Shown here: positions 53,577 through 63,717 of the stretch, in pieces
Position numbering within the stretch: the stretch's first letter is position 1
Layout: each line of letters begins with the position of its first letter
Origin: Centrapalus pauciflorus
Taxonomy: Eukaryota; Streptophyta; Magnoliopsida; Asterales; Asteraceae
DNA: 64,000 nt
Reading direction: 5' to 3'
NCBI GenBank assembly: GCA_020465985.1
Contig: JAANYP010001782.1
Span: forward strand, 1 to 64,000
Translations under genes and position numbers: made by a program
Notes under the pieces: generated by a model
Told to the model about the DNA's origin: nothing
Database searches by the model: none
The model's input: the letters and a program-made list of their open reading frames with translations, nothing else

Positions 53577-54246
53577 TATAAATAGGTAACAGTGACTGTC
53601 ATTACTACTATCTGTTTTCGAATCTACCCTCTCGAATCTATCTGGCGACCTCGAATCTATTTCCTCGAATCTACCGATTTCCACTAAAACGACAATTTGT
53701 CGAGTTTCTTGCTTGGTGTTTCGATTCTACTGATACTTCTAGGTATAATCAACTTGGTTGTACAAGATTCATGTAGTTTTATACATCATATAAGCCAAAA
53801 TCATCCATTTTTGAAGGTTTATGGGTCTAAGTCGTGTGTTTCAAAATTACAAATGTTGGACCAGTAAATAGTCAAATTAAATACATAAATCAGTGATTAG
53901 AACCTAGTTGGACTAATGTATGTGATTTTCTAAGTTCAAAATGGTTAAAATCATGGGTTTTGATGAAGAATTGACCGACGGCTGTTCGAATCTGTTCGTG
54001 GACTTTCTCGAGTTTGTCAGTAAACTCGAGAAGCCCATTACATTCGAATCTGTCATCAAATTCGAAATAGGGACTCTTCGAATCTGTACATTCGAATTTG
54101 TCATTTTATTTGAATTATTTGAATTATTTTGGATTTTTCAATTTAATTAAACTTGTGATGGATTTTGTACTTACACAAGTTCAAAATAAAACAAATTTGA
54201 ATTTAAGCAAGTTTATTGATTCTAACAGTTTATCTATTGTGCAGAT
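53490..54246 (+). promoter_or_regulatory. A2 env-like leader: TATA box, TCGA motifs, intron
   Basis: TATAAATA at 53577-53584 and TCGA-rich leader (ATTCGAG, TTCGAATCT repeated). The candidate donor CTAG/GTATAATC has GT at 53743. More TCGA motifs precede the acceptor TATTGTGCAG ending 54244, two bases before the ATG at 54247. The predicted intron is 502 bp, against 518 bp in A1. Confidence 0.5.
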
Positions 54247-57200
54247 ATGGCTGTTCGTGCATTCGTGCCAAAGCATAATATGGTCATTCCCTATGATCAT
54301 CATATCCCTGAGGCGCAGGGATTTCGTCAAATGATGGATTTTCTTGTTGAATCTAGGATTGCTTTTGCTTTATCTCACAATATTCAGATTGTAATTCCCT
54401 ATTTTCGCCAATTCTATGATCATCTTCAGGTGGACTGCTCTGTCACCCCGACAGTGCTAAGAACAAGGATCGCAGGGCAACCGTTAGTGTTTTCCGCCGA
54501 TATGCTGCGTCAAGTGTTGCAGCTCGGATCTCAGGAAGAAGAGGCTGGGCCTATTGACTTTCCACTAAGTATTAGGCAAGCGGCTTTTCAAAGGATGGGT
54601 TACAGCCAGGATGTTACGAAGGCATCGTACATGAAGAGCGGGCTTATTGGACAATGGAGACTTTTGGCTCATGTCTTTATGGTTTGTTTTGCAGCAAAGA
54701 AAGCTGGTTTTGACTATATAGTCTCGAAGATCCAGTCTGGGATGATCGCGTTAGTGTATAATCGGCCATTCAGATTTTCGGAAATGTTTTTCTCCGAATT
54801 TGTTCATCAAATCACCGCTCCAGAGCATCAACAATTCCTGCTGTATCCACGATTCATAATGATGCTTGTCAGGCATTTCTTGCCGAATTTGCGTCAGCCG
54901 AATGATATCCAAAGCGTCGCAGTGATGGATAAAAGAATTTTTGCTGATTGCTCCTCACACAGAGGAAGGCTGGCGGTTCCGGTCGAGCGACCGTTGCTTG
55001 GAGCTATTTTGGATAGGAATTTTGAAGTCCCAGATACTGCCAACTGGGCAGGGGAAGTTGAAGTTCAACCTAGACAACCACCGCAACAACAACAACAACA
55101 ACCACACCTACCGCGAGCACAGCCACAAAGGCAAAGACAAAGAGCTACTGCGAGTCAGACTCAGGCATCTAGGCCTTCTACAAGTCAGCAGCCAGAGGTA
55201 CAAGAAGCAGGGCCTTCGAATGTCCCTAGTGAAGCTGATCAGTTGTGCCAGACTCTATATGAAATTTGGGAAGCAGGACCTCACGCTAATGAAGAAATAT
55301 CTGCAGCATTAGTTGGAGAATTGCTTGAGCCTCCAAAGGGAGAAGAAGATGTGCTGAGAGATGTTGAAGAATATGTACCAGAGCAGACTGGTAGTGATGA
55401 GTCATCATCTGCCACTGAATCAGAAGAGATGGAAGAAATAGAAGTTGAAGCTCCAGAGTCAGTGTCTACAGAACCTCATGTTCAAATTGGAACTTATGGA
55501 TCAAGGTTGGTAGTCAATGAAGAAGCTTCCAGGAGGAGAGTAACAAGAGAGTCTGATGAATCCGATTTTGAAGAAGAAGAGGTTGCACCATTAGTGACAA
55601 GGCAACGGGCCAAGCGTCACAGATTTATGCAAGGATCATCTTCCGCTTCAGCAGAACAATCTGAAAACCCTCAAACTCAAACTCCTCAATCTCAAGAACC
55701 TCAAACCACCATTCCACCACCACCACCTCAAGATGAACCGTATATCCCATCGCCAATCATTCCAACTCCGATACAGTCAATTCCATCAACCTCATCCTCA
55801 TACGCCGACAATCAAAGATTTCTGCAGCTTAAAGCTCGTGTTGACTTCCAACATATCCAAATCTTAGGCCTAACAAAGGCAATCGGTGAGATTCAGACTC
55901 ATAATGCAAATCTTGATAAGGAGAATGCCGATTTGAAAAGGATTGTGGAAAACGTTCAGGGAGAAAACGTAGAGTTAAAGACTTTTGTCTGCGATCAGGC
56001 AGCTGAGATAAGGTCGATGCGCTCCCTAATTGAGCAGTTAATGGAAAATTCACAGGCTCAGGGGGAGACGTCGTGCCGTGATCAAGAAGTACAGAGGCCG
56101 AGGGATGATGATGAAGAAGATAACCAAGGCAATGATCCCAGCTCTCAAAGACAGGATGAGCCAGTAGATTTTTCTGCTGCTCAGGCTGCTCAATCTCAGG
56201 GGGAGCCAAGTCAAGCAGGAGGTGAAGTAGGAGAAGCGAGTTCATCTAAGCCTACGGATTTTGAGATTAGTGAGATGATTGATGCTCTCATGGATCTTGA
56301 TGACGATCCGATGGATTTGGGTTTTGATTTTGAAGATGAAATGGAAGAGCTGGAAGAGGGTGAGTTTCTGCCTGAAGATATTGTTGACTGGAGATCAGAT
56401 GATGAGGAATGTGCTGTTGAGGACGATGAAGCTGATGAGATCGTCGTGCAGCAAAATCCTATCACTGATACATATGTGATAGAAGGAGATGATATTGTTA
56501 ACATAGAAGTGGTGAATGCTGCGTTAAATGTTGAGCCATCAGTAGAGGAACCTGCCAGAGAACTAACGAATGGAGAAAAAAGAAAGTTGTGGTTCAGGGC
56601 TGAATAGAAGGAATTAGAGCTGAAAAAGAAGATAAGGGTGCCAGGGACTGGAAAGCTATCAGGAAGCATATTAAGCTGGTTCTTTGATCGAGAACTGCAG
56701 CTATTCATAATCAAGAGAAAAGACGGGCTCCAGTACCTGAGGCGAACTCTGAAAGCATTCAATTCACTGCCAAAGATTGAGATCAAGGCGTTAGCATGGA
56801 AAGAACTGATTAATATTGGCAATGATCCCTACGCAGATGTAATTGCAAGAATCATAAGGAAAGAGGGAAGATCAAGGAAGTTTGAACGCCTGAATCCAAG
56901 GATAGGAAGAAGAGTAGAGGATCCTTCTAGAATTGATCCTCTAACTGGGCGTCCTTGGATGAAGATTCAATACAAACCTGTAAGATGTCTAAGAAAGGTG
57001 CTGCTCAAACCTATGCCACAGAACGTCCTGAAGAATGTGAACTGGTGGTATGTTGAGAGTGAGACTGGAGAAGCGGTGATGGAAGATTTTGAAGAAAAGG
57101 TGATTCTTAGAATATATGATCCTCTTCATATGGTAAACCTTTCTCGAGATGATCTTCAAATTTTGCATACTCATAAGATCTCGAGTGACACTCATATGGA

Positions 57201-57282
57201 TGGTGAGGCTAGGAAATATGAGAATGTAGTTAAGGTGTGTATTGAAAAAGGTTTGTATGCTGGAAGTAGCTTGAATAAATAA
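54247..57282 (+). pseudogene. A2 env-like ORF, single in-frame stop
   Basis: 1011 codons from ATG 54247, interrupted only by TAG at 56605-56607. Layout as in A1: N-terminal domain (TVLRTRIAGQ, FVHQITAPE, LLYPRFIMMLVRHFLPNL), Gln/Pro stretch (54995-55200), acidic repeats and proline-rich EPYIPSPIIPTPIQSIPSTS. Then a coiled coil about residues 515-610, an acidic block, the stop, and the basic C-terminal domain (SGSILSWFFDRELQLFII, WWYVESETGEAVMEDF, ILRIYDPLHMV). No signal peptide or clear membrane helix. A1 has a lysine-rich continuation where A2 has the stop. Confidence 0.8.
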
Positions 57283-57327
57283 TAAACAAAGTTCTTAATC
57301 AAATGTGTGAATTATTAGAAGCTATCG

Positions 57328-57340
57328 TCAAGGGGGAGTC
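57328..57340 (+). other. A2 polypurine tract
   Basis: TCAAGGGGGAGTC immediately precedes the 3' LTR; the same tract precedes the A1 LTR. Confidence 0.92.
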
Positions 57341-58032
57341 TGTTGGTACATCCTGTGTGACGATAGCAGTCTAAGTGATCCTACATTGTGGTTTTAGCAA
57401 GTGTTTGTTATATATGTTTATATATGGTTGATATTTATTATTGTTTGTGTGTTTGAACTTGATGTAACGTATTACAAGTATTAGATATGAGAATGTATTA
57501 CAAGTATTACAAGAAGTTCAAACATAAAGATCAAAGATAAAAATCAATCATAAGGTAAAAACATAAGTTTCAATACTTAGTTAATTATTTGAGAAGGTAA
57601 ATTCGAATTATCTAATGACTAGGATTCGAATCTAGTTAGATTCGAATGAGTTCTTGGACAGATTCGAATGTGACCATTTAGGCAGATTCGAGAATGTCAG
57701 ATGGGGCAAACTCGAATGGGCTTTGGGCCAGATTCGAGTTTAGCCCATGACAGACTCGAATTAGCCTCTATAATTAGGGGTAGACTCGAATAATTATCAG
57801 ACTTTTTGCAGAATTCGAGAGTGATTAAGCAAAAGGCGATTTCGAGTTTATCATCAGTGTTAGTGCCGTTTCGGAGAGAATCAGTTCGTAGGATCGTTCG
57901 TGTGTCGTTCGTTCAGCTTCTGATAGTCTCCGTGTTTCTGATAGAGAGTTGTTTCCGTCTACCCGTTAACGAGGATTCCGCACTCGTTGACGGTTCCGCG
58001 TCTAGATAGATCTCGTAGTGGTAGACCTTACA
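57341..58032 (+). repeat. A2 3' LTR (692 bp)
   Basis: Same length as 47903-48594, with eight substitutions counted and no indel. TATAATTA at 57769-57776. Followed by AATTTCACGAGG, where G3 gag resumes. Confidence 0.95.
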
Positions 58033-59647
58033 AATTTCACGAGGCTTTTGAGAGATTGAATGAGATGTTGCGGGCATGTCCACATCATGAGGTACCCAAG
58101 TGGATGTTAGTGAAGAACTTCTTTGATGGTATTAGCCAGGAGAGCAGAAATATGATCACAGCAGCCTCGGGGTGGGGGGGGGGGCTACATTTTTGGCTAA
58201 GGATCATGATGAGGCATGGGAGTTATTAGCACAGTTGGCGAAAGGGTCTAAGGTACAAGCCGGGTCTGATACGTTAATTGGAGTTCAAGTGTTGGAAATT
58301 GATAATGCTTGGAAAAGATATGTCACTACAAATATGGAGGCTCTTAGCAAGAAGTTGGACGTCTTGATGAAAAAGGAGCAAACAGAACAGCGATTACCGG
58401 TGATGTGTGTCACGTGTGGGGAGTATACTCACACCTTAGAGTTTTGCTACAATGTTCAAGGGGAGCAACCGAGCGAGATTTCTGGATTTCGACCATGACA
58501 AGATAGGTTCGACCCTCATTCAGAAACCTACAATCCTGGGTGGAGGCGTCACCCTAACTTTCGTTGGAGAGATGATCAAAGAGTTTAGGAGTATGCAAAA
58601 CCCAGATTTGATCAAGGGAATCAATATTCACAGGGTAGGAATTTCTATGGTGGTACATCATCGGGTACCAAGGAAGAGAAGAAACCTGCTGTTCATGAAG
58701 CCCCCAAGGATTCAAAGATGGATCAGCTGATGGATTATTTGAAGCAACAATCCTATGTGCAGACTAAGTCAATGGCCAGTCTAGAAAAGCAAATGGGGCA
58801 GATCGCAGATCAGCTTACGAAGAAAGATGAAGGCAGATTACCGAGCAATACTCAAGTCAATCCTTCTCATTCTAAAGGCAAAGAGAAGCAATCAGTACAT
58901 GAGGTGGAAGAGTTGAATGAAGTTAGTGAGTTGCAGAAAGTTACCACCTTGCGAAGTGGTAAGAAGGTTGATAACAAAGTGGTGATGCCGGAAGTGGAAG
59001 ATGTGGATAGTGATGTTGAGGAGACCATAGATGATGGGAAGAATGTTCCACATTCAAAATCCGAGAAGGAGGTGAAGTTGAAGAAGCAAGTTCAGTTCGA
59101 GGAAGTTGTGGTGCAAAAAGAACAGCAACCAAAGCGTGAACCAACACCTCCATACCCATCAGCTCTAGAGGACCCGAAGAGACCAATGTATGGGAAGAAA
59201 GGGCCGCAGATAGAGGATCTATGGGAGACATTTAATCAAGTGAGGATCAACATTCCACTGGTGAAGGCATTGCAGCAAATTCCGGCATATGCAAATTTTC
59301 TTAAAGATTTGTGCACTCAGAAGCACAAGTATCCCACAATTCTGCCGAAGCAAATCAACCTCACAGAGCAGGTAAGTGATGTAGTCTCAAGTTCATTGCC
59401 ACCCAAGCTTAAGGATCCAGGTTCACTTCTTATCTGTGTTACTATCGGTGACATTAGGATTAAAAAAGCATTGTTAGATTTGGGAGCAAGTGTTAACATA
59501 CTCCCTGGAAACTTATTTGATCAGCACGACTTAGGGAGCCTAACACCCACAAATGTGGTTTTACAACTAGCTGATCGATCCACTAAGATTCCAAGGGGTA
59601 TGTTACCTGATGTAATTGTGAAAGTTGAAAATTCTATTACCCGGTAG
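58033..59647 (+). pseudogene. G3 gag C-terminal part and protease
   Basis: Resumes at FHEAFERLNEMLRACPHHEV after A2. A G run at about 58170-58183 shifts the frame inside the AASGG motif. 58172-58498 continues through VTCGEYTHTLEFC. After more breaks, 58718-59647 gives the charged region (QKVTTLRSGKKVDNKVVMPE) and the protease LLDLGASVNILPGN (Asp 59477-59479). One T is missing near 59637 (VENSITR instead of a DFYYP-type motif) and the frame ends. Confidence 0.85.
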
Positions 59648-59947
59648 ACTTTCTTGTGTTAGATTCAAATCAGAGAAGTCGGGATAACCAGCCTGCAATC
59701 ATTTTGGGTAGGCCATTTTTGGCTATTGTTAATGCCTAAATTAATTGTAGGACGGGTGCCTTGGACTAAGCCTTCGGGAATAGGAAATTAAAATTGAATG
59801 TTTTCAGTGCTGTCCCTAATGTTTCTTATGATTAAGAGTGCTATTTGGTTGATTACCTTGATGAGTTAGCAGGATCACAAGCACCATTGATGACCAGCAG
59901 GGATGAATTGGGTACGCATTGTCATGCCAAGAGAAAGAAAAGGCTGA
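59638..59947 (+). pseudogene. G3 end of protease/pre-RT linker, several stops
   Basis: In the frame after the missing base: PVDFLVLDSN, IILGRPFLAIVNA then stop, INCRTGALD then stop, AFGNRKLKLNVFSAVPNVSYD then stop, ECYLVDYLDELAG. Three stops within 100 codons mark old decay compared with the RT region. Confidence 0.75.
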
Positions 59948-61020
59948 ATGGGGTTGGTTTTGATGAGTTTGGAGGAGATGTTTGGAGGACCGAAGCAGAA
60001 TAAGCAACCTCCATGGTCATTAAAGTTTAAAAAGCTACCCGAGGATCTTCCAGAGTCAAATAAACCGTCTTTGGAGCAGGCTCCTACACTGGAACTTAAG
60101 GCCTTACCCACGCATCTTAAATATGTATTTTTGGGGCCACAAGAGAGTTTGCCAGTTAACATAGCATCAAATTTGACAAAAGAGGAAGAAGGGGCGTTAA
60201 TTGAAGTTTTGGGAAAGCAAAAGGCAGCCATGGGTTGGACGATCTCTGTTCTTAAGGGGATAAGTCCTACAATTTGTATGCATCGAATCATCACAGAGGC
60301 TGACAATAAACCTTCAAGGGATGCACAACGAAGACTCAATCCAAATTTGAGAGAAGTGGTAAAGAAGGAGGTGTTGAAGTGGTTAGATGCGGATATCATT
60401 TACCCTAATTCTGATAGCCAATGGGTCAGCCCTACACAGACTGTGCCTAAGAAGTCTGGAGTGACAGTGATAAACACCAAAGATGGTCGGATTGCAACTA
60501 GACCAGTAATGGGTTGGAGGCTCTGCATAGATTATAGGAAGTTAAATGCAGCCACTTCGAAGGATCATTTCCCGTTGCCGTTCATAGATCAGATAGTTGA
60601 GAAGTTGGTGGGGCAGAAGTACTATTGCTTTTTGGATGAATATTCAGGGTACAATCAGATTCCTATTCATCCTGATGACCATGAGAAGAGCACGTTCACG
60701 TGTCCTTACGGGACATTTGCTTATAGACGAATGCCGTTTGGGTTGTGTAACGCTCCTGCTACTTTTCAGCGTTGCATGATAGCAATATTCTCAGATATGG
60801 TAGGAGGCTCGTTAGAGATTTTCATGGATGACTTCTCCATTTTTGACAAAACATTTGTGGGGTATTTACACCATTTGGAACAAGTCTTGAAGAGGTGCAC
60901 TGAAACGAATTTGGTGATGAGCTGGGAAAAGAGCCACTATATGGTCAAGGAAGGAATTGTATTAGGCCATGTGGTTTTTGAGAAAGGAATGGAAGTGGAT
61001 AAATCCAAAATCCGCTTATA
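59948..61020 (+). pseudogene. G3 reverse transcriptase
   Basis: Open from 59948: KLPEDLPESNKPSLEQ linker, ICMHRIITEADNKPSRDAQR, QWVSPTQTVPKKSG, CIDYRKLNAATSKDHFPLP, FLDEYSGYNQIPIHPDD, and FMDD at 60821-60832. EKSHYMVKEGIVLGHVV follows, to about 61015. There an indel before SSLPPPT shifts the frame, so the remaining codons to 61141 are out of frame. All catalytic aspartates are visible. FLDEYSG has Glu where G1 has Gly, an unusual substitution next to the catalytic Asp. Confidence 0.88.
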
Positions 61021-63009
61021 TCGTCTTTGCCACCACCAACCAGTGTTAAGGGGGTTAGGTCATTTTTGGGGCACGCTAGATTTTACAGGAGGTTTATCAA
61101 AGATTTCAGCACTATTCCCAAGCCACTGTGTAATCTGTTAGTGAAAGATGTTGAATTCGTGTTTGATGAGGCGTGTTTGAAGGCATTTGAGTTGTTAAAG
61201 GCCAAGCTCACTGATGCTCCTATTTTGCAGTCACCTGATTGGACTAAGCCATTCGAAATTATGTGTGATGCAAGTGACTTCGCGGTGGGAGAAGTGTTGG
61301 GACAGAGAGTAGACATGAAGCCGGTTGTGATTTACTATGCCAGCAAGACATTTTCTGAAGCTCAACTGAATTACACTACAACAGAGAAGGAGTTATTGGC
61401 GGTAGTGTATGCCTTGGACAAGTTTCGTGCCTATGTTTGGGGGGCTAAAGTGAAAATCTACTCAGACCATAGTGCATTGAAGTACCTTTTGAATAAAAAG
61501 GATGCCAAACCAAGACTGATAAGGTGGATCCTATTGCTGCAAGAGTTTGATCTGGAGATACGAGATAAAAATGGGTCAGAGAATGTGGTGGCTGATCATT
61601 TGTCAAGGCTGCCTACATTGGTTCCAAATTCCGTTGAAATGATCAAGGAATTTTTTCCTGATGAACAGCTTTTGTTTGTGTCTAAATTACCTTGGTTTGC
61701 TAACTTAGTTAATTATTTTGTGACAGGTAAGACACCAAGTCATTGGACATCACAGCATAGGAAACGTTTTAATGCCCAAGCCAAGTATTATATCTGGGAC
61801 GACCCTGATCTATTCAAGATTGGTGTTGATCAGCTCATTAGAAGATGTGTTCCGGAGATGGACCAACTTGATATCCTTACTCATTGTCATAGTTTAGCAT
61901 GTGGGGGGCATTTTAGTGCTAAGAAAATAGCCCATAAAGTGTTAGACTGTGGTTTCTGTTGGACATCATTGTTTAAAGATGCATATGATTATGTCAAGTC
62001 TTGTCTTAGATGCCAATAGGTTGGGGGAATACATAGGAGAGATCAAATGCCCATGGTTCCCATATTAGAAGTAGATATTTTTGATGTTTGGGGAATAGAT
62101 TTTATAGGTCCGTTTCCTGTTTCTTTTGGTTTTGAATATATCTTGGTAGCCGTAGACTATGTATCTAAGTGGGTTGAGGTTGAGGCAAAAAGGTATAATG
62201 ACAACAAAGTGGTGTGTACATTTGTGAAAAAGAACATTTTCTCACGCCATGGGATTCCCAGAGCTATTATTAGTGATGGGGGAACTCACTTTAAAAATTT
62301 TCAGTTCCACACTTTGTTGAAACATTATGGGGTAACCCATCATGTTGCCACTCCCTATCACCCACAGACAAGTGTTCAAGTTGAGGTGTCTAATAGGAAA
62401 GTCAAAAGGATTCTAGAAAAGACTGTTAAGCCTAGTCGCAAGGATTGGTCTTTGAGATTAGATGATGCATTGTGGGCTTACAGGAGTGCTTATAAGGCTC
62501 CCATTGGAATGTCACCTTATAGATTGGTTTATGGGAAGCCTTGTCATTTACGTGTAGAATTAGAGCATTGGGCCACTTGGGCAATTCAAATTGCTAACTT
62601 TGATATTGCTGATGCAGGTAAAATGAGGAAGTTTCAGCTAGCAGAACTGGAAGAAATCATATTGGAGGCATATGAAAGTGCAAGGATCTACAAGGAAAAG
62701 ACTAAGCATTTCCATGATAAATGCTTAAGGAGGAAGACTTTCGCAATTGGTAATAAGGTTTGGCTCTATAACTCACGGATTAAATTGTTTCCAGGTAAGC
62801 TGAGGAGTAAATGGACGGGACCTTATGAGGTAATTCATGTTTATGAGAATGGAGCTGTGGAAGTTAAGGACCTTAAGCATGGACATTCCTTTACTGTCCA
62901 TGGCCATAGGCTTAAGATGTATGTTGAAGATCCTATTGGAACTGATGGTGATCAAGCAACCTTGATTGAGGTAGTGGCTCTCAAAGAGCCAATTTATTCA
63001 TCTCTGTAA
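61021..63009 (+). pseudogene. G3 RNase H and integrase, one in-frame stop
   Basis: RNase H: RSFLGHARFYRRFIKDFS, MCDASDFAVG, YYASKTFSEAQLNYTTTEKE, SDHSALKYLL. Integrase: HHCC region HCHSLACGGH to SCLRCQ, where TAG at 62017-62019 replaces the next codon. The core follows with Asp 62098-62100 (GIDF), Asp 62275-62277 (SDGG), Glu 62383-62385 (VEVSN), then the KGNKVW-like C-terminal domain (LRSKWTGPYEV) and stop at 63007-63009. The DDE triad is complete. No chromodomain. Confidence 0.88.
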
Positions 63010-63054
63010 TTAAAGCAGGTACGAATTTTGTGGGTATATTCACTGCAAACCCTC

Positions 63055-63121
63055 ACGAGACTAAACTCGTCCATCCAAGTAATTGGGTGGTTTAAAGGCT
63101 TGCTATACGTGCTAAGTGTAG
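63055..63121 (+). ncRNA. Three-stem structured RNA element downstream of integrase (G3 copy)
   Basis: H1 63055-63070 ACGAG/CTCGT. H2 63071-63090 CCATCCAA, loop GTAA, TTGGGTGG (one T-G wobble). Linker TTTAAAGGCTTG. H3 63103-63121 CTATAC, loop GTGCTAA, GTGTAG (one T-G wobble). H2 and H3 stems differ from G1 at most positions yet pair in both; loops, linker and H1 are conserved. Starts 46 nt after the integrase stop. Confidence 0.72.
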
Positions 63122-63280
63122 TCGTGTTCCCTAGGAAAATGGTTGTTTGTGTATTTGTTTAAAGTTGTGTGTCGTTAATTTAGTGTGTGTTTTTAATTTG
63201 GAAATGAGCGGGAGTGGCCGTTATTGAGCAAATTGAAGTTGGAAAGTTTTTGGCACAAGTGTTGAGCGATTTTGGAGTAC

Positions 63281-63717
63281 CAGCGTCCTAGTCGGCGTTG
63301 GGGACGCTGGAATTAATTATGAAACAGAGTGTGAGCGTCAGTAAGAAGCTCAGCAAGGGATCTGGACGCTAGGGCAGCGTTGGGGATGCTGAGCCGGACG
63401 CTGGGACGCAGTCAAATGGGCGCATAAGTACGCGGCATCTGAGTGGGCATCCTGGACGCTGGAATAAATTCGAAAACAGTAGGTAAGCATTTTTGGAACG
63501 CCCAAAACAGCCGCACGGACGCTGGAGGCCGTCCTAGACGCCAGGTAGGACGCTCGAGCGACTTTTCATCATTTAAACCTCTATTCGCCTCATTTACTCA
63601 CACCTACGGTCCCTTTCTCTCTCTAAAACGCTCTCATCTCTCTCTTGCGAACGCTGAACGGTTTCCATCATCATCGTCGTCGTTCCTCACGCATTCCCTC
63701 CCATCCGCCAATCAGGT
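63281..63717 (+). promoter_or_regulatory. G3 post-integrase promoter-like module (GC cluster, leader, splice donor)
   Basis: A GC-rich cluster (63281-63556) with at least six GGACGCTGG/CCAGCGTCC copies, TTTAAA (63572-63577), and a CT-rich leader (CCCTTTCTCTCTCTAAAACG). CGTCGTCGTT and the candidate donor CAG/GTAACC (GT at 63716) follow. The motif family is that of the G3 LTR cluster and not that of G1. Internal promoter use is inference. Confidence 0.4.

Larger units (their letters stand above)
47903..58032 (+). mobile_element. A2: complete-ended SIRE-type copia element lacking protease and integrase
   Basis: 10.1 kb, plus strand, two 692-bp LTRs with 8 differences counted by eye (about 1.2%), PBS, gag, RT-RNase H, env-like ORF and PPT. 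Flanks read GCAAATT before and AATTTCAC after; the duplicated bases are AATT with one ambiguous A. The protease and integrase coding region (expected about 2.5 kb) is missing. Full LTRs, PBS and PPT mean it could still be mobilised in trans. Confidence 0.93.
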
